From Euryarchaeota archaeon UBA86 (lineage in GTDB: Archaea; Thermoplasmatota; Poseidoniia; Poseidoniales; Thalassarchaeaceae): a stretch of 64,000 nt of DNA. The stretch spans positions 1-64,000 of the forward strand of contig DAQX01000012.1 in the NCBI GenBank assembly GCA_002503055.1. Reading direction: 5' to 3'. Below the pieces are notes generated by a model, which saw only the letters and a program-made list of their open reading frames with translations, made no database searches and was not told the DNA's origin. Shown piece by piece: positions 51,501 through 59,742 of the stretch (within the stretch, counting starts at the first letter, position 1; each line of letters begins with the position of its first letter). The translations under genes and the position numbers were made by a program.

Positions 51501-52125
51501 GGTGGTCGAGCATCACGATGCCATCTACATCCAATAGAGTGAATGGAGTATCAGGTGTTCTAAGTCCCTCGATTACTCGTTGGGTTGCCATGTCTGGGTG
51601 GGTCCCTCCCAATCTCTTCTCGAGATCTTGAATAACTCTTCTGAAAGAAGCAATTCCGGGCCCATCCCATTTACCTATAGATGATTGTTCACTCAGATAG
51701 GCATGGAGTTCTGTGAGAGCAGCTGTCTTACCTCTACCCCAGTTCATTTCTGGTAGTGGATTAATGAGTGGGAATGCCAAGTCGGATGCTGCTTTACTGC
51801 ATTCCTCATGCAGAATAATCTCGAATGGAGCCTCAGTGGTGAGGACTCTAGGGACTCTGAGGTCTGCGAGAAGGGAGGAACGGAGTGAGTCTATGGTTTG
51901 GTGAAGAGTCTTGTCAACTGCGTGGCTTGCGAGAATCTCGGAAAGCACCTGCCTTCTGGATGATTCAGTAGGATAGATAATCAGTATTCTACTGAGCGAC
52001 TCAGATTCATCTACTGGCCCTATAGATTGGGCAGTTAGGTGAGCGGTTAACCAATCAGGAATCCTACCTCTGGGAACCTCTTCGCAGGTAACCTGAACAT
52101 CAGATTCGTTGGTCAAGGGCATCAC
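48553..52125 (-). CDS. AddB-like nuclease subunit with Fe-S motif and inactivated helicase fold
   Basis: 1190 residues. The N-terminal 800 residues look like a degenerate SF1 helicase with no Walker A motif (starts RILIIYPTESSRRQVLSEIL). The C-terminal nuclease has the AddB pattern: a first Cys in LHDWLRCPRMGWL, RTHGELLHLVHHD, LIRGLIDRVDILPSG, IIAIRDLKTSES (catalytic D-x-K), QLALYTRAWE, and three further Cys in GICSYCSVRDICDVR. These four Cys match a 4Fe-4S site that staples the nuclease. It would pair with the AddA-like helicase to process broken ends. Confidence 0.85.
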   Translation of the reverse strand: MMPLTNESDVQVTCEEVPRGRIPDWLTAHLTAQSIGPVDESESLSRILIIYPTESSRRQVLSEILASHAVDKTLHQTIDSLRSSLLADLRVPRVLTTEAPFEIILHEECSKAASDLAFPLINPLPEMNWGRGKTAALTELHAYLSEQSSIGKWDGPGIASFRRVIQDLEKRLGGTHPDMATQRVIEGLRTPDTPFTLLDVDGIVMLDHPPGLPRRDIDLLLAISTHKPIHQLTHPGNYRLGHHGLTLLVDQYPLTDSSQLPDWVPPHQPENIATSNSVTRLLLQREEHSFDAAITLTREFLEASQDSKIAIIDPALSTNLHKWSQRLKSIGINIPRSKEPCSSHPVGHWIRALANLPHGANAFCLQDLRSLSLQSAIVPFVFTSEHPNNPRITPVADPEVLTRMARDDHVLGGPGTLGNWLRTLSRPTVSQYDQISKESTQWWLLCLAESLRPLLNKEDLQALSEEGITIGCESGEVLPLPNPTVNGDDWLNQLLRSLEIQSLMEFSDGEGITPAAVVQTIIRDHQDLRSYQASLGIKSAETGPDWVDEFDYLLTRSAIEAGPSTSQRVSLLSLTDSLGCTADSIIMANLSSSSWDLSVPRLAFLGEEERHSEDLLRPDGPIRDARHYFESLLSSANEVILLDPSLDDTSPPAAPLREWVVENDPKREAKLFTFDPKSPLEPRGERQLEGAMMSEMKPAPRAPLNPNSITIPLDAALQRDRERRQPKHTDDDGYLPSSAKPHLMSAEVSDFARTTPRNLEPPRSNQRWPVIGGFVDGGKKTASIDYRPLLPHKTGATVSDARHGHLQGTEQSIEIWSPSRLHDWLRCPRMGWLSKSLRADQDERQSEDIDPRTHGELLHLVHHDMICNALDMEIGIERQIDENSTPLTVASSGFSEEQLMREAMESLDSRAPWLDRTDAVSNHRLRILTGLERNDWNDWLADPSDAATSGRIGTIVRAEGELSDAAPLCIEWDMSDFDMKGIEISVPSELAGEKLPPILIRGLIDRVDILPSGPESEMWVNQDGDETIAPLRLHGTGWKPRRIIAIRDLKTSESKSAEERHSDGLLQELQLALYTRAWEIAHPGDLVVAAGISLFSHDTEHMVEVSTSNLSERARIGTRTEITSPLFRFMDENPSPSSDHFRAWLTHRLTVALRAARGAAEGRVHPTPSEGICSYCSVRDICDVRMEGRF

Positions 52126-52190
52126 CGAGCATACGCGATGGAGGGGCGGGGTTATTCAACCCAACTGAGGCATTCTGCTCAGTTAGATAA

Positions 52191-53126
52191 TCATACTCGT
52201 CTGCGTGAAGCAGCGGCTGCCATCATGCATGCAATGGCCACTAGTGCCCCTGGAGCAGGTAGGGGTGAATCGGGTTCCTCAGGGTACGACCAATCAATCA
52301 GGAGGGTCACAGAAAGATCGTCTCCGTCCCAGACCATTGGTATATTCAATGTCGATGTTCCGACCAGTCCGTCGAATTCATATGCTTCGTGGAGGACATG
52401 GTGATAGTAATCTAAGCCGTTTGTTCCATCTGGATAGTAGGCGCTATCTTCGATGAACATTACCCATGGAGAGAGCGTTACAGTAGGGCAACTACCTCCT
52501 CCATCCATGCACTGATATTCCAATTCACTAAGATTCCATGAGACCTGCAGAGAACCTTCCTGAGTTTGCGAAGTTGAGAAGGAAACAGTTCCTGAGAAAT
52601 GAGAAGATAGTTGAGTTGCAAGTGAAGTTGAAAAATCATTGAGTAGACTGTTTGAGTTGGATCTCATGCCGATGTGCATTCTCTCTCCAAAGAAGATGTT
52701 CGAAGGGGGGACCCGGGTATTGCTTGGCTCCGATACAGCATAAGATGCGTCACCATATGTGGACTCCCATCGATGTTCGGTTGAGTTGCTTCCAAATGGA
52801 TCTAAGGCCTCGTACTTGTGTCTATGATAGTGAATCAAGAATACCTCAGTATCTCCAATTGCCTCATTGAGTGTGTTTTCTGTATAGACGCAATTAGTGC
52901 ACCATGTAGCTGTATATACCTCGACGACTGGTGCGAAGTTATCTTCGATTACAGTAGTATCTGAGATGTTTGTACCATTGCCTATGGAAATGGCAATCGC
53001 TCCGACGGTTCCTCCATTCACACCCGATCTGGCATCGTCCCAAATTGAACTGCCCTCACTGCTTGAAACCGCAGTAGTGAGTGACGACAATAGCAAAGCC
53101 GTGACGATTGCTGTGGTAATTCGCAT
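52191..53126 (-). CDS. Secreted thioredoxin-fold protein with PGF-CTERM-like anchor
   Basis: About 311 residues from ATG 53126. An N-terminal signal peptide (MRITTAIVTALLLSSLTTAV) is followed by a thioredoxin-like centre with the redox motif VYTATWCTNCVYTENTL (CTNC), then a beta-rich extracellular region. The C-terminus SPLPAPGALVAIACMMAAAA followed by SRRRV has the Pro-x-Pro-Gly, hydrophobic and basic layout of PGF-CTERM-type sorting signals. It would act outside the cell as a disulfide reductase or oxidase or a redox-linked receptor. Substrates are unknown. Its start is close to ltaE upstream. Confidence 0.75.
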   Translation of the reverse strand: MRITTAIVTALLLSSLTTAVSSSEGSSIWDDARSGVNGGTVGAIAISIGNGTNISDTTVIEDNFAPVVEVYTATWCTNCVYTENTLNEAIGDTEVFLIHYHRHKYEALDPFGSNSTEHRWESTYGDASYAVSEPSNTRVPPSNIFFGERMHIGMRSNSNSLLNDFSTSLATQLSSHFSGTVSFSTSQTQEGSLQVSWNLSELEYQCMDGGGSCPTVTLSPWVMFIEDSAYYPDGTNGLDYYHHVLHEAYEFDGLVGTSTLNIPMVWDGDDLSVTLLIDWSYPEEPDSPLPAPGALVAIACMMAAAASRRRV

Positions 53127-53164
53127 GGGCCTCGCTGCGCTAAGGGATATTGAATGCTTACGGG

Positions 53165-54211
53165 TCATTGAGCGGCTTCGAATGCTGCAATGGCTCGGTC
53201 TATGTCCTCGTCGGTAATGTGTAGATGCACGACCGCTCTGATTGTCGATTCTTCGAGATCGAGTACATCGACGCCCATTGAGCCTAAGTTCTCAACCAAC
53301 GCCTTGGCTCCACCTTCGCTGCAATCGACATACACCATGTTCGATTGAACTGCTTCGAGGTCTACAGAGTAAGCATCCATTGCATTCACCGCCTCTGCGA
53401 GCCGGCGGGCCCTGGAGTGATCGTTAGCTAATCTGTCGATATTGTTCTCAAGAGCATACAATCCAGCGGCAGCAAGCATACCTGCTTGTCTCATTCCTCC
53501 TCCAAACATCTTGCGCCATCTATGGGCCTCGGAGATAGTTTCCTCGTCTCCAACCAATACCGACCCCACAGGCGCCCCCAGACCCTTTGACAAGCAGATA
53601 GAGATTGTATCGAAATTTTTGACCATTCTCGCCGGATCGGTTCCGCTGGAAACGACAGCGTTGAACATTCTAGCACCATCTAGGTGGGCTCTGCAGTCGT
53701 TTTTGTGCGCGACTTCACAAATCGCATCCAGAGTCTCTTGGTCATAGACAGATCCTCCGCCAACATTGGCGGTGTTCTCAACGCAAATCAGTGTACACTC
53801 AGGATAGTGAGAGTCGCTCCCTGCGACTTTTCTAATCGCTTTCTGTACATTCTCAGGGGACATCTGTCCCATATTTCCTTCAACAAGAGAAATCGAGCAT
53901 CCAGCGAGTACGGCATAACCTCCAGCTTCATACATGTAGATGTGGCTCTTTCGATGAGTGACGATTTCATCGCCCGGTTGAGTATGAGTCTTGATTGCAA
54001 CAGCATTCGACATTGTTCCTGATGGTACAAACAGTGCCGCCTCCTTACCGAGCAACTCGGCGATTCGGTTCTGGAGTTCGATTACTGTCGGGTCATCTCC
54101 AAGGACATCGTCCCCAACATCTGCTATGACCATGGCATCTCGCATAGCCTGAGTGGGCTGTGTCACAGTGTCGCTACGCAGGTCGACTCTGTCACTAGGG
54201 TAGTCCCGCAT
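53165..54211 (-). CDS. ltaE: Low-specificity L-threonine aldolase
   Basis: PLP enzyme that cleaves threonine or allo-threonine into glycine and acetaldehyde. 348 residues. The diagnostic N-terminus is [18 protein letters not shown]. Next come [57 protein letters not shown] and the PLP-lysine segment [20 protein letters not shown] helices are complete. It directly precedes the thioredoxin-fold gene on the same strand. Confidence 0.93.
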   Translation of the reverse strand: MRDYPSDRVDLRSDTVTQPTQAMRDAMVIADVGDDVLGDDPTVIELQNRIAELLGKEAALFVPSGTMSNAVAIKTHTQPGDEIVTHRKSHIYMYEAGGYAVLAGCSISLVEGNMGQMSPENVQKAIRKVAGSDSHYPECTLICVENTANVGGGSVYDQETLDAICEVAHKNDCRAHLDGARMFNAVVSSGTDPARMVKNFDTISICLSKGLGAPVGSVLVGDEETISEAHRWRKMFGGGMRQAGMLAAAGLYALENNIDRLANDHSRARRLAEAVNAMDAYSVDLEAVQSNMVYVDCSEGGAKALVENLGSMGVDVLDLEESTIRAVVHLHITDEDIDRAIAAFEAAQ

Positions 54212-54255
54212 GGATTATCGCGGAGAACCTATCACATTTCAACTACGCTAGGTAT

Positions 54256-57200
54256 TCACTCTTCCTCTTGCGAGGGTTCTGTGCTGGTTTCCTTCACAGG
54301 TCTGGGCCTCTTCTTTTTACCCTGTGGAGATCTCCTTCTCTTGCCCTTTGGTGGTTTTCTCTTACCTCTCTTCTGGGGTTTTGGCTTCTTCTGAGATTGC
54401 ATAATTATAGCAGCTACTGCTAGCACCACAACTCCTCCAATAATGGCAATCATGGGGAATTCTGCATCGTCTTCAATGCAACTGGTCATTCCTATATCTG
54501 GCTGGCTGAATCCATCGGGACAAGCTGTCTGACTAATTGCAGCTGAGTCCTCAACATAGTGATCTATGGCCGCATCGGTGCAACCCATTCTTCCAGAGAT
54601 TGGTTGATACGAACCTGGGTTACAAGCCGTCTGTGAGGTAGCTCCGCCGGTTGCAACGAAATAACCGGGATCAGCCTTCATGCACTCGCTTTGACCTGCT
54701 GATGGTTGGTAGGTTCCCACTTCACAGGGGGTTTGAGATACGGAGCCTTGGGCAGAAGCATAGTGTCCTTGATCGGTATCCAAGCATGTGGATTGGGCCT
54801 CTTCTGGTTGATATGTTCCTTCATCACAGGCAGTGGAAGCGATGGCCCCTTGATTGTCCACATACCTACCCTTTTCAGCTGGAAAGCAAGAATCCTTGCC
54901 GGTTGATGGTTGGTAGGATCCCACTTCGCAGGGAATTTGTTCTATAGTAGCAAGTTCAGAAGCATAGTGGCCAGAATCCACCTCAATGCAAGAAGTTGAG
55001 GAAGTCGCATTCTGGTAGGTGCCCAGAGCACATGGCGTCTGCTCGGTTTCTGCCGACCAATCCGTGTAATATCCAGGAGAATTGGCAGTACAATCAGAGG
55101 CTCCCGCTTCTGACTGGTGAGTTCCGGGAAGGCATGCCTCTTGGCTTGTCGCACCCTCTTCAGAAACAGAATAACCGGGATCAGCGACTTCGCACTCCGC
55201 TGTGCCTTCACTAGGCGCATATGTTCCTGCAGAGCACGGAGATTGAGAGGTACTGGCAGGACCTGTGGCATAATGACCGGGGTCAGAATCTATGCATCCA
55301 GTCGCACCAGAATCAGGCTGATAAGTACCTCCCGGGCAAGCCACAGGGTCGGCAGATCCGGATTGTGATGTGTAATACCCTGGTTCGTTAATCAGACAGT
55401 CTGTCATGCCCATAGAAGGCTGATTAAATCCAGGTGAGCAGGGAATTTGTTCAGTTCCCGCTGTATTTGGAACATAATAACCAGCATCGGCCTCATCGCA
55501 AGCATCGAATCCTCTCCTATCTGCATAAGTTCCGGGCTCGCACTCAAGTTGTTGGGTAGAGCCTTCGCCCGGAGCATAGTGGCCCTCGGATGCCGAGAAG
55601 CAACTTGTTTGGCCGCCTATTGGCTGGTAGAATCCAGGGGCACAAGGAATCTGATTGGACTGCATCTGGACCAAAACAAAGTGTCCCGGGTCGGCATCTA
55701 AGCAGGATGATCCGCTATAATTCGGCTGATAGGTACCCGGAGCGCATGGATTCTGAGAAATTCCTCCGGATTGGGCTGAGTAATTACCGGGTGTGGCTTC
55801 TATACACGATGTTTGTCCTATATCTGGTTGGTAGGTTCCTGGAGAACATGCTGTCTGTTGTTCAGAGCCCAATTGATCGGTATAGTATCCTGAATCGGTC
55901 AGATAGCACGACCCCTGTCCGGAGAATGGTTGGTAAGTTCCATTAGCACAGGGGGTCTGTTCTGTAGAGCCGTTATTGGGCACATAATGTCCGGGAGATG
56001 CATCTACGCATTCGTATCCTACGAGGTAGTTTCCAACAGTACAAACCGGTGGAGGGTAAGGAGTTGAATCGAAGATAGAAAGTATCCCATCGTCATCGTG
56101 ATCTCTCTCTCCGAGAAATCCATGCAGACCACCACTAGTCTGACTACTGCTAGTTAGATTCACCCAAGCAGGTATGTCTGAGTCAGTCTCAATTCCGATT
56201 CCTAGTCTTCCTCCATAGTGACTACCCCAACAGTAAACGGAACCATTGGTTAGCATACCGCAGGTGTGGTTGTACCCGGTAGAAATTGCAGCGAAAGAGT
56301 GGTTGCCTGCTACCTGTATAGGCACATTGGAATTGTTTGTTGTATTATCTCCCAGTTGACCATATGAGTTATTGCCCCAGCAAACCGCGCTGTTGTCATC
56401 CAAAACTGCACAGGCATGGTATTGTCCGGAGTCAAGAGATATTGCGGTTCTCCCAGCCGGCAGAGCAGTGTAGGCTGCAGTCGAATTCGAAGAAGTGTAA
56501 GTTCCATCGCCAAATTGCCCCATATCATTCAAGCCCCAACAAGCAACACTACCATTATCAAGAATTGCGCATGTTGAATTGGTACCTACAGCAAGTGCGG
56601 CGAGTGTCCTGTTCTGAGGGATTACGGTTAATGGAGTCGGTACATTTCTGTGGGTATCTGTACCATCACCTAGTTGTCCATTTTCGTTGTATCCCCAGCA
56701 CATTCCACTTCCGTTTTCTAGAATCGCACAACTGGAGTCGCCGCCAAGATTTACAGCAACAGCAGTTTGATTCTGTGGCAGTGGGATTAGTGTAGGATAG
56801 CCGGCATCTACATGTTCATCTCCGATGGAAGCATTGTTGCCTACTTGGCCATTGAGATTATCTCCCCAGCAGTATAGATTTAGATCATCATATATTGAAC
56901 ATGTATGGTGGTATCCAGCAGCCATCTCAATTGGGGTAACATTACCCATTACTGCAAAGAATGGGTTGGTATGCCAACCCCAGTGAGCCCCATGGCCGAG
57001 TTGTCCGTGGCCTGCTTCACCCCAGCATTTGACTGTGTAATCTGTCATTATGGTGCAAGAATGGTGACCAAATGAGGCGGTTTCTATTGCTAAATGGGCT
57101 CCGCCCTCGGCTTGAAGATTGACATTTTGAGGGGTCCAGAATTCGGTCCAGACGTAGTCATTCCCTAGGAATCCCTGACCAGCGTCTCCCCAGCACTTCA

Positions 57201-57447
57201 TGGTAGAATCCGACAAGATAGCGCAGGTGTGTTGGTAGGAGCTAGTCAGAGAAGTTACAGAGTAAATTGATCCGTCTTGGAATCCAGGGATACTGATATT
57301 CGAATTCGAATGTGTCTCAATTACGACTTCTTCTGCAGGTAGTTCCTTTCTTTCATCTGAGTCCATCGAGACGGACGCAGACATTCCAAGAAGTAGAATC
57401 ACTAAGGTTACTGAGGCGCAAACTCGTCTAACTTTGGAGGGGCTCAT
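54256..57447 (-). CDS. Large surface protein: RCC1-type repeats plus 15 GCC-type Cys repeats
   Basis: About 1063 residues from ATG 57447 (the frame opens at 57501). A signal peptide (VRRVCASVTLVILLLGMSAS) precedes seven RCC1-like blades, each with HTCAILxDGSxxCWGxNxxGQLG. A calcium-like DHDDDG linker leads into about 15 repeats of roughly 48 residues built on PCxxGTYQPxxGxxxCxxxxPGxY (GCC2/GCC3 or ephrin-receptor-like), which are likely disulfide-bonded. Near the C-terminus is one membrane span (MIAIIGGVVVLAVAAIIM) and a strongly basic Lys/Arg/Pro tail. It is an adhesion or surface-layer-type protein by layout. Function and ligand unknown. Confidence 0.85.
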   Translation of the reverse strand: MSPSKVRRVCASVTLVILLLGMSASVSMDSDERKELPAEEVVIETHSNSNISIPGFQDGSIYSVTSLTSSYQHTCAILSDSTMKCWGDAGQGFLGNDYVWTEFWTPQNVNLQAEGGAHLAIETASFGHHSCTIMTDYTVKCWGEAGHGQLGHGAHWGWHTNPFFAVMGNVTPIEMAAGYHHTCSIYDDLNLYCWGDNLNGQVGNNASIGDEHVDAGYPTLIPLPQNQTAVAVNLGGDSSCAILENGSGMCWGYNENGQLGDGTDTHRNVPTPLTVIPQNRTLAALAVGTNSTCAILDNGSVACWGLNDMGQFGDGTYTSSNSTAAYTALPAGRTAISLDSGQYHACAVLDDNSAVCWGNNSYGQLGDNTTNNSNVPIQVAGNHSFAAISTGYNHTCGMLTNGSVYCWGSHYGGRLGIGIETDSDIPAWVNLTSSSQTSGGLHGFLGERDHDDDGILSIFDSTPYPPPVCTVGNYLVGYECVDASPGHYVPNNGSTEQTPCANGTYQPFSGQGSCYLTDSGYYTDQLGSEQQTACSPGTYQPDIGQTSCIEATPGNYSAQSGGISQNPCAPGTYQPNYSGSSCLDADPGHFVLVQMQSNQIPCAPGFYQPIGGQTSCFSASEGHYAPGEGSTQQLECEPGTYADRRGFDACDEADAGYYVPNTAGTEQIPCSPGFNQPSMGMTDCLINEPGYYTSQSGSADPVACPGGTYQPDSGATGCIDSDPGHYATGPASTSQSPCSAGTYAPSEGTAECEVADPGYSVSEEGATSQEACLPGTHQSEAGASDCTANSPGYYTDWSAETEQTPCALGTYQNATSSTSCIEVDSGHYASELATIEQIPCEVGSYQPSTGKDSCFPAEKGRYVDNQGAIASTACDEGTYQPEEAQSTCLDTDQGHYASAQGSVSQTPCEVGTYQPSAGQSECMKADPGYFVATGGATSQTACNPGSYQPISGRMGCTDAAIDHYVEDSAAISQTACPDGFSQPDIGMTSCIEDDAEFPMIAIIGGVVVLAVAAIIMQSQKKPKPQKRGKRKPPKGKRRRSPQGKKKRPRPVKETSTEPSQEEE
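54478..56040 (-). repeat. Tandem DNA repeats encoding the GCC-type domains
   Basis: About 15 diverged tandem units of some 100-145 nt lie within the surface-protein gene; many share a GGTTGGTAGGT-type core on the plus strand (the TYQP codons). Divergence between units means they are old, but adjacent units are similar enough for copy-number change by recombination. Confidence 0.65.
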
Positions 57448-57551
57448 GGTGTCCTGACACCAATAGAATCTATTAACGGTTATTCCGTATACTGCTGTCA
57501 ATCAGAAAGCAGTACGGTCAAACTAATTTGTAACCAGCCCCACGGGAGCCT

Positions 57552-58832
57552 ATGTCAGACGGAAGCGGTATGCCAGAGCAAGTGGAGTCATTCCTGTCCG
57601 ATAACTGCCCTCCTATGGGAATTTACGAGACTCTGTACGCTTTCAGAGACACCTTTGGCAGTTTTATGGGAACCAAAGGAACGCATCCTTGGTCGCAGGG
57701 ATTTCCTCTAACTACTCCATTGGAGAAGTTCGGTGGACCTCCGCTCCCAGATAGTGTGGATGTTACTTGGGAGGATCGATTCTATCCCAAGGCATGGGGA
57801 CATCCTGAGTTGCGTGGGGCAATAGTTGACTTCTACAACTCACGCTACGGTTCCAGCATCACTCCAGAGAATGTGATGGTGTTTGCTGGAGGCAGGCCGG
57901 GAATCTACACTGTGATGGCTTTCCTCAAGGAGCATATCAAGGTCAGAATTGGAAACATTGAGTGGCCTGCCTATCTGGATATTATGACCCAGACAAATAC
58001 TGAGTACGAAATTGTGCCCTTCACCAAGGAGAATGGTTTCCACCCTCTCAATTCGGAATACTTCGACCGGACTGGGGTCAATGAGGGAACTGGTCTGATG
58101 CCAGTTATCTCTAATCCCCAGAACCCATCGGGGCAGACTCGTCACGGAGAGGAGCTCAAGGAACTCATTGAGATGGCTGAGCAGTCAGGTAATGGGATAT
58201 TGTTAGACGAAGCCTACGAGATGTTTCACTCGCCCTCAGTTAGCGGTATTGAGTTTGTGAAAGATCTTGACAATAGCAATGTCTTCCTCGCCGGAGCCTG
58301 TACGAAGGGATTGCAGTCCCCTGGAATCCGTATCGGGTGGATTATCGCAAGTAAAACCAATATTGAGACGATGGCCAACTACTCCAGCTTCGGTATGGGA
58401 GGTGTGAGTCACCCCTCACAGCACTATGCCGTCATGCTGCTTCAGCCTGATCGAGTCAAGAGGGCAAGAAAAGCGGTCGAGGGGCATTACAAGTGGCAGC
58501 GCGAGCGTTATGGCAAGGCGTTCGAGGAGATGGGACTAGGAGTCTACACCGGAGATGGCGGATTCTACCATTGGCTGGAGTTACCGGAAGGGCTGACCAG
58601 TGATGAGTTGAACAAGCGATTGTTCGAGCGAGGTGCAGCAATCCTGTGCGCTTCTGATTGTGATATGGCCCGACCCCATTCCAAGGATCCGAGTTACAAA
58701 ACGCCATACTCTCGGTTTTTCCGCTTCTCTTTTGGACCGCTGCTACCCGAGACATTTGAATCGGACATTCAATTATTCAGAGAAGTGTTCGAAAAATACC
58801 AGCAGGATGTGTTGAGAGCCGATAATTCTTGA
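57552..58832 (+). CDS. Class I/II pyridoxal-phosphate aminotransferase
   Basis: 426 residues, fold-type I. The PLP-binding Lys is in AGACTKGLQSPGIRIGWIIA. Other family residues are NVMVFAGGRPGIYTVMAF, MPVISNPQNPSGQTRHGEEL (Asn for the PLP ring) and ILLDEAYEMFHSPSVSG (Asp/Tyr). The C-terminal FRFSFGPLLPETFESDIQLF has the substrate carboxylate Arg. It is divergent from the RCC1/GCC surface protein and converges with cysteine dioxygenase. A link to cysteine sulfinate transamination is possible but unproven. Confidence 0.88.
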   Translation: MSDGSGMPEQVESFLSDNCPPMGIYETLYAFRDTFGSFMGTKGTHPWSQGFPLTTPLEKFGGPPLPDSVDVTWEDRFYPKAWGHPELRGAIVDFYNSRYGSSITPENVMVFAGGRPGIYTVMAFLKEHIKVRIGNIEWPAYLDIMTQTNTEYEIVPFTKENGFHPLNSEYFDRTGVNEGTGLMPVISNPQNPSGQTRHGEELKELIEMAEQSGNGILLDEAYEMFHSPSVSGIEFVKDLDNSNVFLAGACTKGLQSPGIRIGWIIASKTNIETMANYSSFGMGGVSHPSQHYAVMLLQPDRVKRARKAVEGHYKWQRERYGKAFEEMGLGVYTGDGGFYHWLELPEGLTSDELNKRLFERGAAILCASDCDMARPHSKDPSYKTPYSRFFRFSFGPLLPETFESDIQLFREVFEKYQQDVLRADNS

Positions 58833-58910
58833 TTATCAGACAAATGAAGTCTGCTTAATTGGTCTAGAGGATTAATCCCTTAGGAGTGCAAAAGTGGAGT
58901 AAAGGCGGAT
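58832..58910 (-). pseudogene. Relic of a cysteine dioxygenase gene 3' end plus its flank
   Basis: On the minus strand, before a TAA at 58880-58882, the spacer encodes FTPLLHS; the real dioxygenase has YTPPLHAYK at the matching place. TGCAAAAGTGGAGT at 58887-58900 mirrors TGCAAAGGTGGAGT at 58995-59008. The downstream flank ATTATCAGA-CAAATG at 58832 mirrors ATTATCAGATAAATG at 58933. The two copies are offset by 101-108 nt. It looks like a decayed tandem copy of the gene's tail. Confidence 0.55.
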
Positions 58911-58963
58911 GTATCAGGTCTGATAACGATATATTATCAGATAAATGTTGACTGCTTTACTAG

Positions 58964-59488
58964 TTACTCAGCTGGAGCATAGATCTTGTAGGCATGCAAA
59001 GGTGGAGTGTATATGTGTAGATTGACCAATTCCGAGTCTGTATCATTTGAAACTCTGTGAATATCAGGTTCTTCTGCAGCACATACCTCTCCGGGCTGAT
59101 AATGTCTTGTGTTTATCGGGCGTGCGAGTCCTTGTTCATTGGTCTCGTAAATTGTCTCAGTAGACACTCCATCGACGATTAGAAAGGCACAGTCACTACC
59201 AACATGATCGTGGATTGGAGTATCCTGCCCGGGTGTCCAGCAAATTGCAACCAGCTCGTAGTGCTCCGATTTCTTGATTACATTTCTCTGGTAGCCATCA
59301 TCGGCGTAGCCGATGCATCCTTTGAGTGCATCTAGATTCACCTCGAGATTGCTGAGGTGATTGTCTAGCTCCGCTAGACCTGGTCTACGATCAATGGAGT
59401 CTAGCCAACTTACCAGGCCTTTCAGGCCTGGACATTCTGAAAGGAGATTGTCGCGGACCTCAGAATCGATGGCTACCTGCGTGACCAT
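58964..59488 (-). CDS. Cysteine dioxygenase
   Basis: 174 residues, cupin-fold iron enzyme adding O2 to the thiol of cysteine to give cysteine sulfinate. Iron ligands are visible: the His pair in WTPGQDTPIHDHVGSDCAF and the third His in EEPDIHRVSND. The Tyr of the C-terminal IYTPPLHAYKIYAP fits the family. Length is close to bacterial enzymes. It converges with the aminotransferase. The gene's 3' end is partly duplicated in the spacer. Confidence 0.88.
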   Translation of the reverse strand: MVTQVAIDSEVRDNLLSECPGLKGLVSWLDSIDRRPGLAELDNHLSNLEVNLDALKGCIGYADDGYQRNVIKKSEHYELVAICWTPGQDTPIHDHVGSDCAFLIVDGVSTETIYETNEQGLARPINTRHYQPGEVCAAEEPDIHRVSNDTDSELVNLHIYTPPLHAYKIYAPAE

Positions 59489-59558
59489 GCACTTCGAGAC
59501 AGGGTCAGCCTCATGACGGTTTAGGCTTAGATCGCAAAATCGAGTATTATGTTAGGAT

Positions 59559-59575
59559 TCGGTGCGTAGCACCGA
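59559..59575. repeat. Compact hairpin TCGGTGC-GTA-GCACCGA
   Basis: A 7-bp perfect stem with a GTA loop in the 254-nt spacer upstream of the aquaporin-like gene. The loop is the same as in the hairpin at 28158-28172. Confidence 0.5.
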
Positions 59576-59681
59576 GAATGTTAGGAAATCAAAATGTGCT
59601 AGTAGATATCAGGTGTTCTACCACACACCGGCTTACGGAAAAATGCGCAATTTAGGGGGTTCTTTTCCGGATTTCGTAGGA

Positions 59682-59694
59682 TTCTATTATAAGA
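59682..59694 (+). promoter_or_regulatory. Likely TATA box of the aquaporin-like gene
   Basis: TTCTATTATAAGA, about 50-60 nt before the ATG, is the best archaeal TATA-like element in the 254-nt spacer. It implies a leader of about 25-30 nt that includes the palindrome and Shine-Dalgarno below. Confidence 0.5.
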
Positions 59695-59716
59695 TGCAGT
59701 GAAAGCCCGCGATTCA

Positions 59717-59734
59717 CTCACTATAGTGAGGAGG
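59717..59734 (+). promoter_or_regulatory. Palindrome overlapping the Shine-Dalgarno of the aquaporin-like gene
   Basis: CTCACTATAGTGAG (59717-59730) is a perfect dyad. Its last bases are the first bases of GAGGAGG (59728-59734), the ribosome-binding site 8 nt before the ATG at 59743. If the leader starts upstream of it, the hairpin could mask the site. It could instead be a DNA operator. Confidence 0.5.
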
Positions 59735-59742
59735 AAACAACA

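Noticed and set aside
54478..56040. Regularly spaced repeats that could suggest a CRISPR array
   Set aside because: The units are in frame within one long gene, encode Cys repeats and are too diverged and too long for CRISPR.
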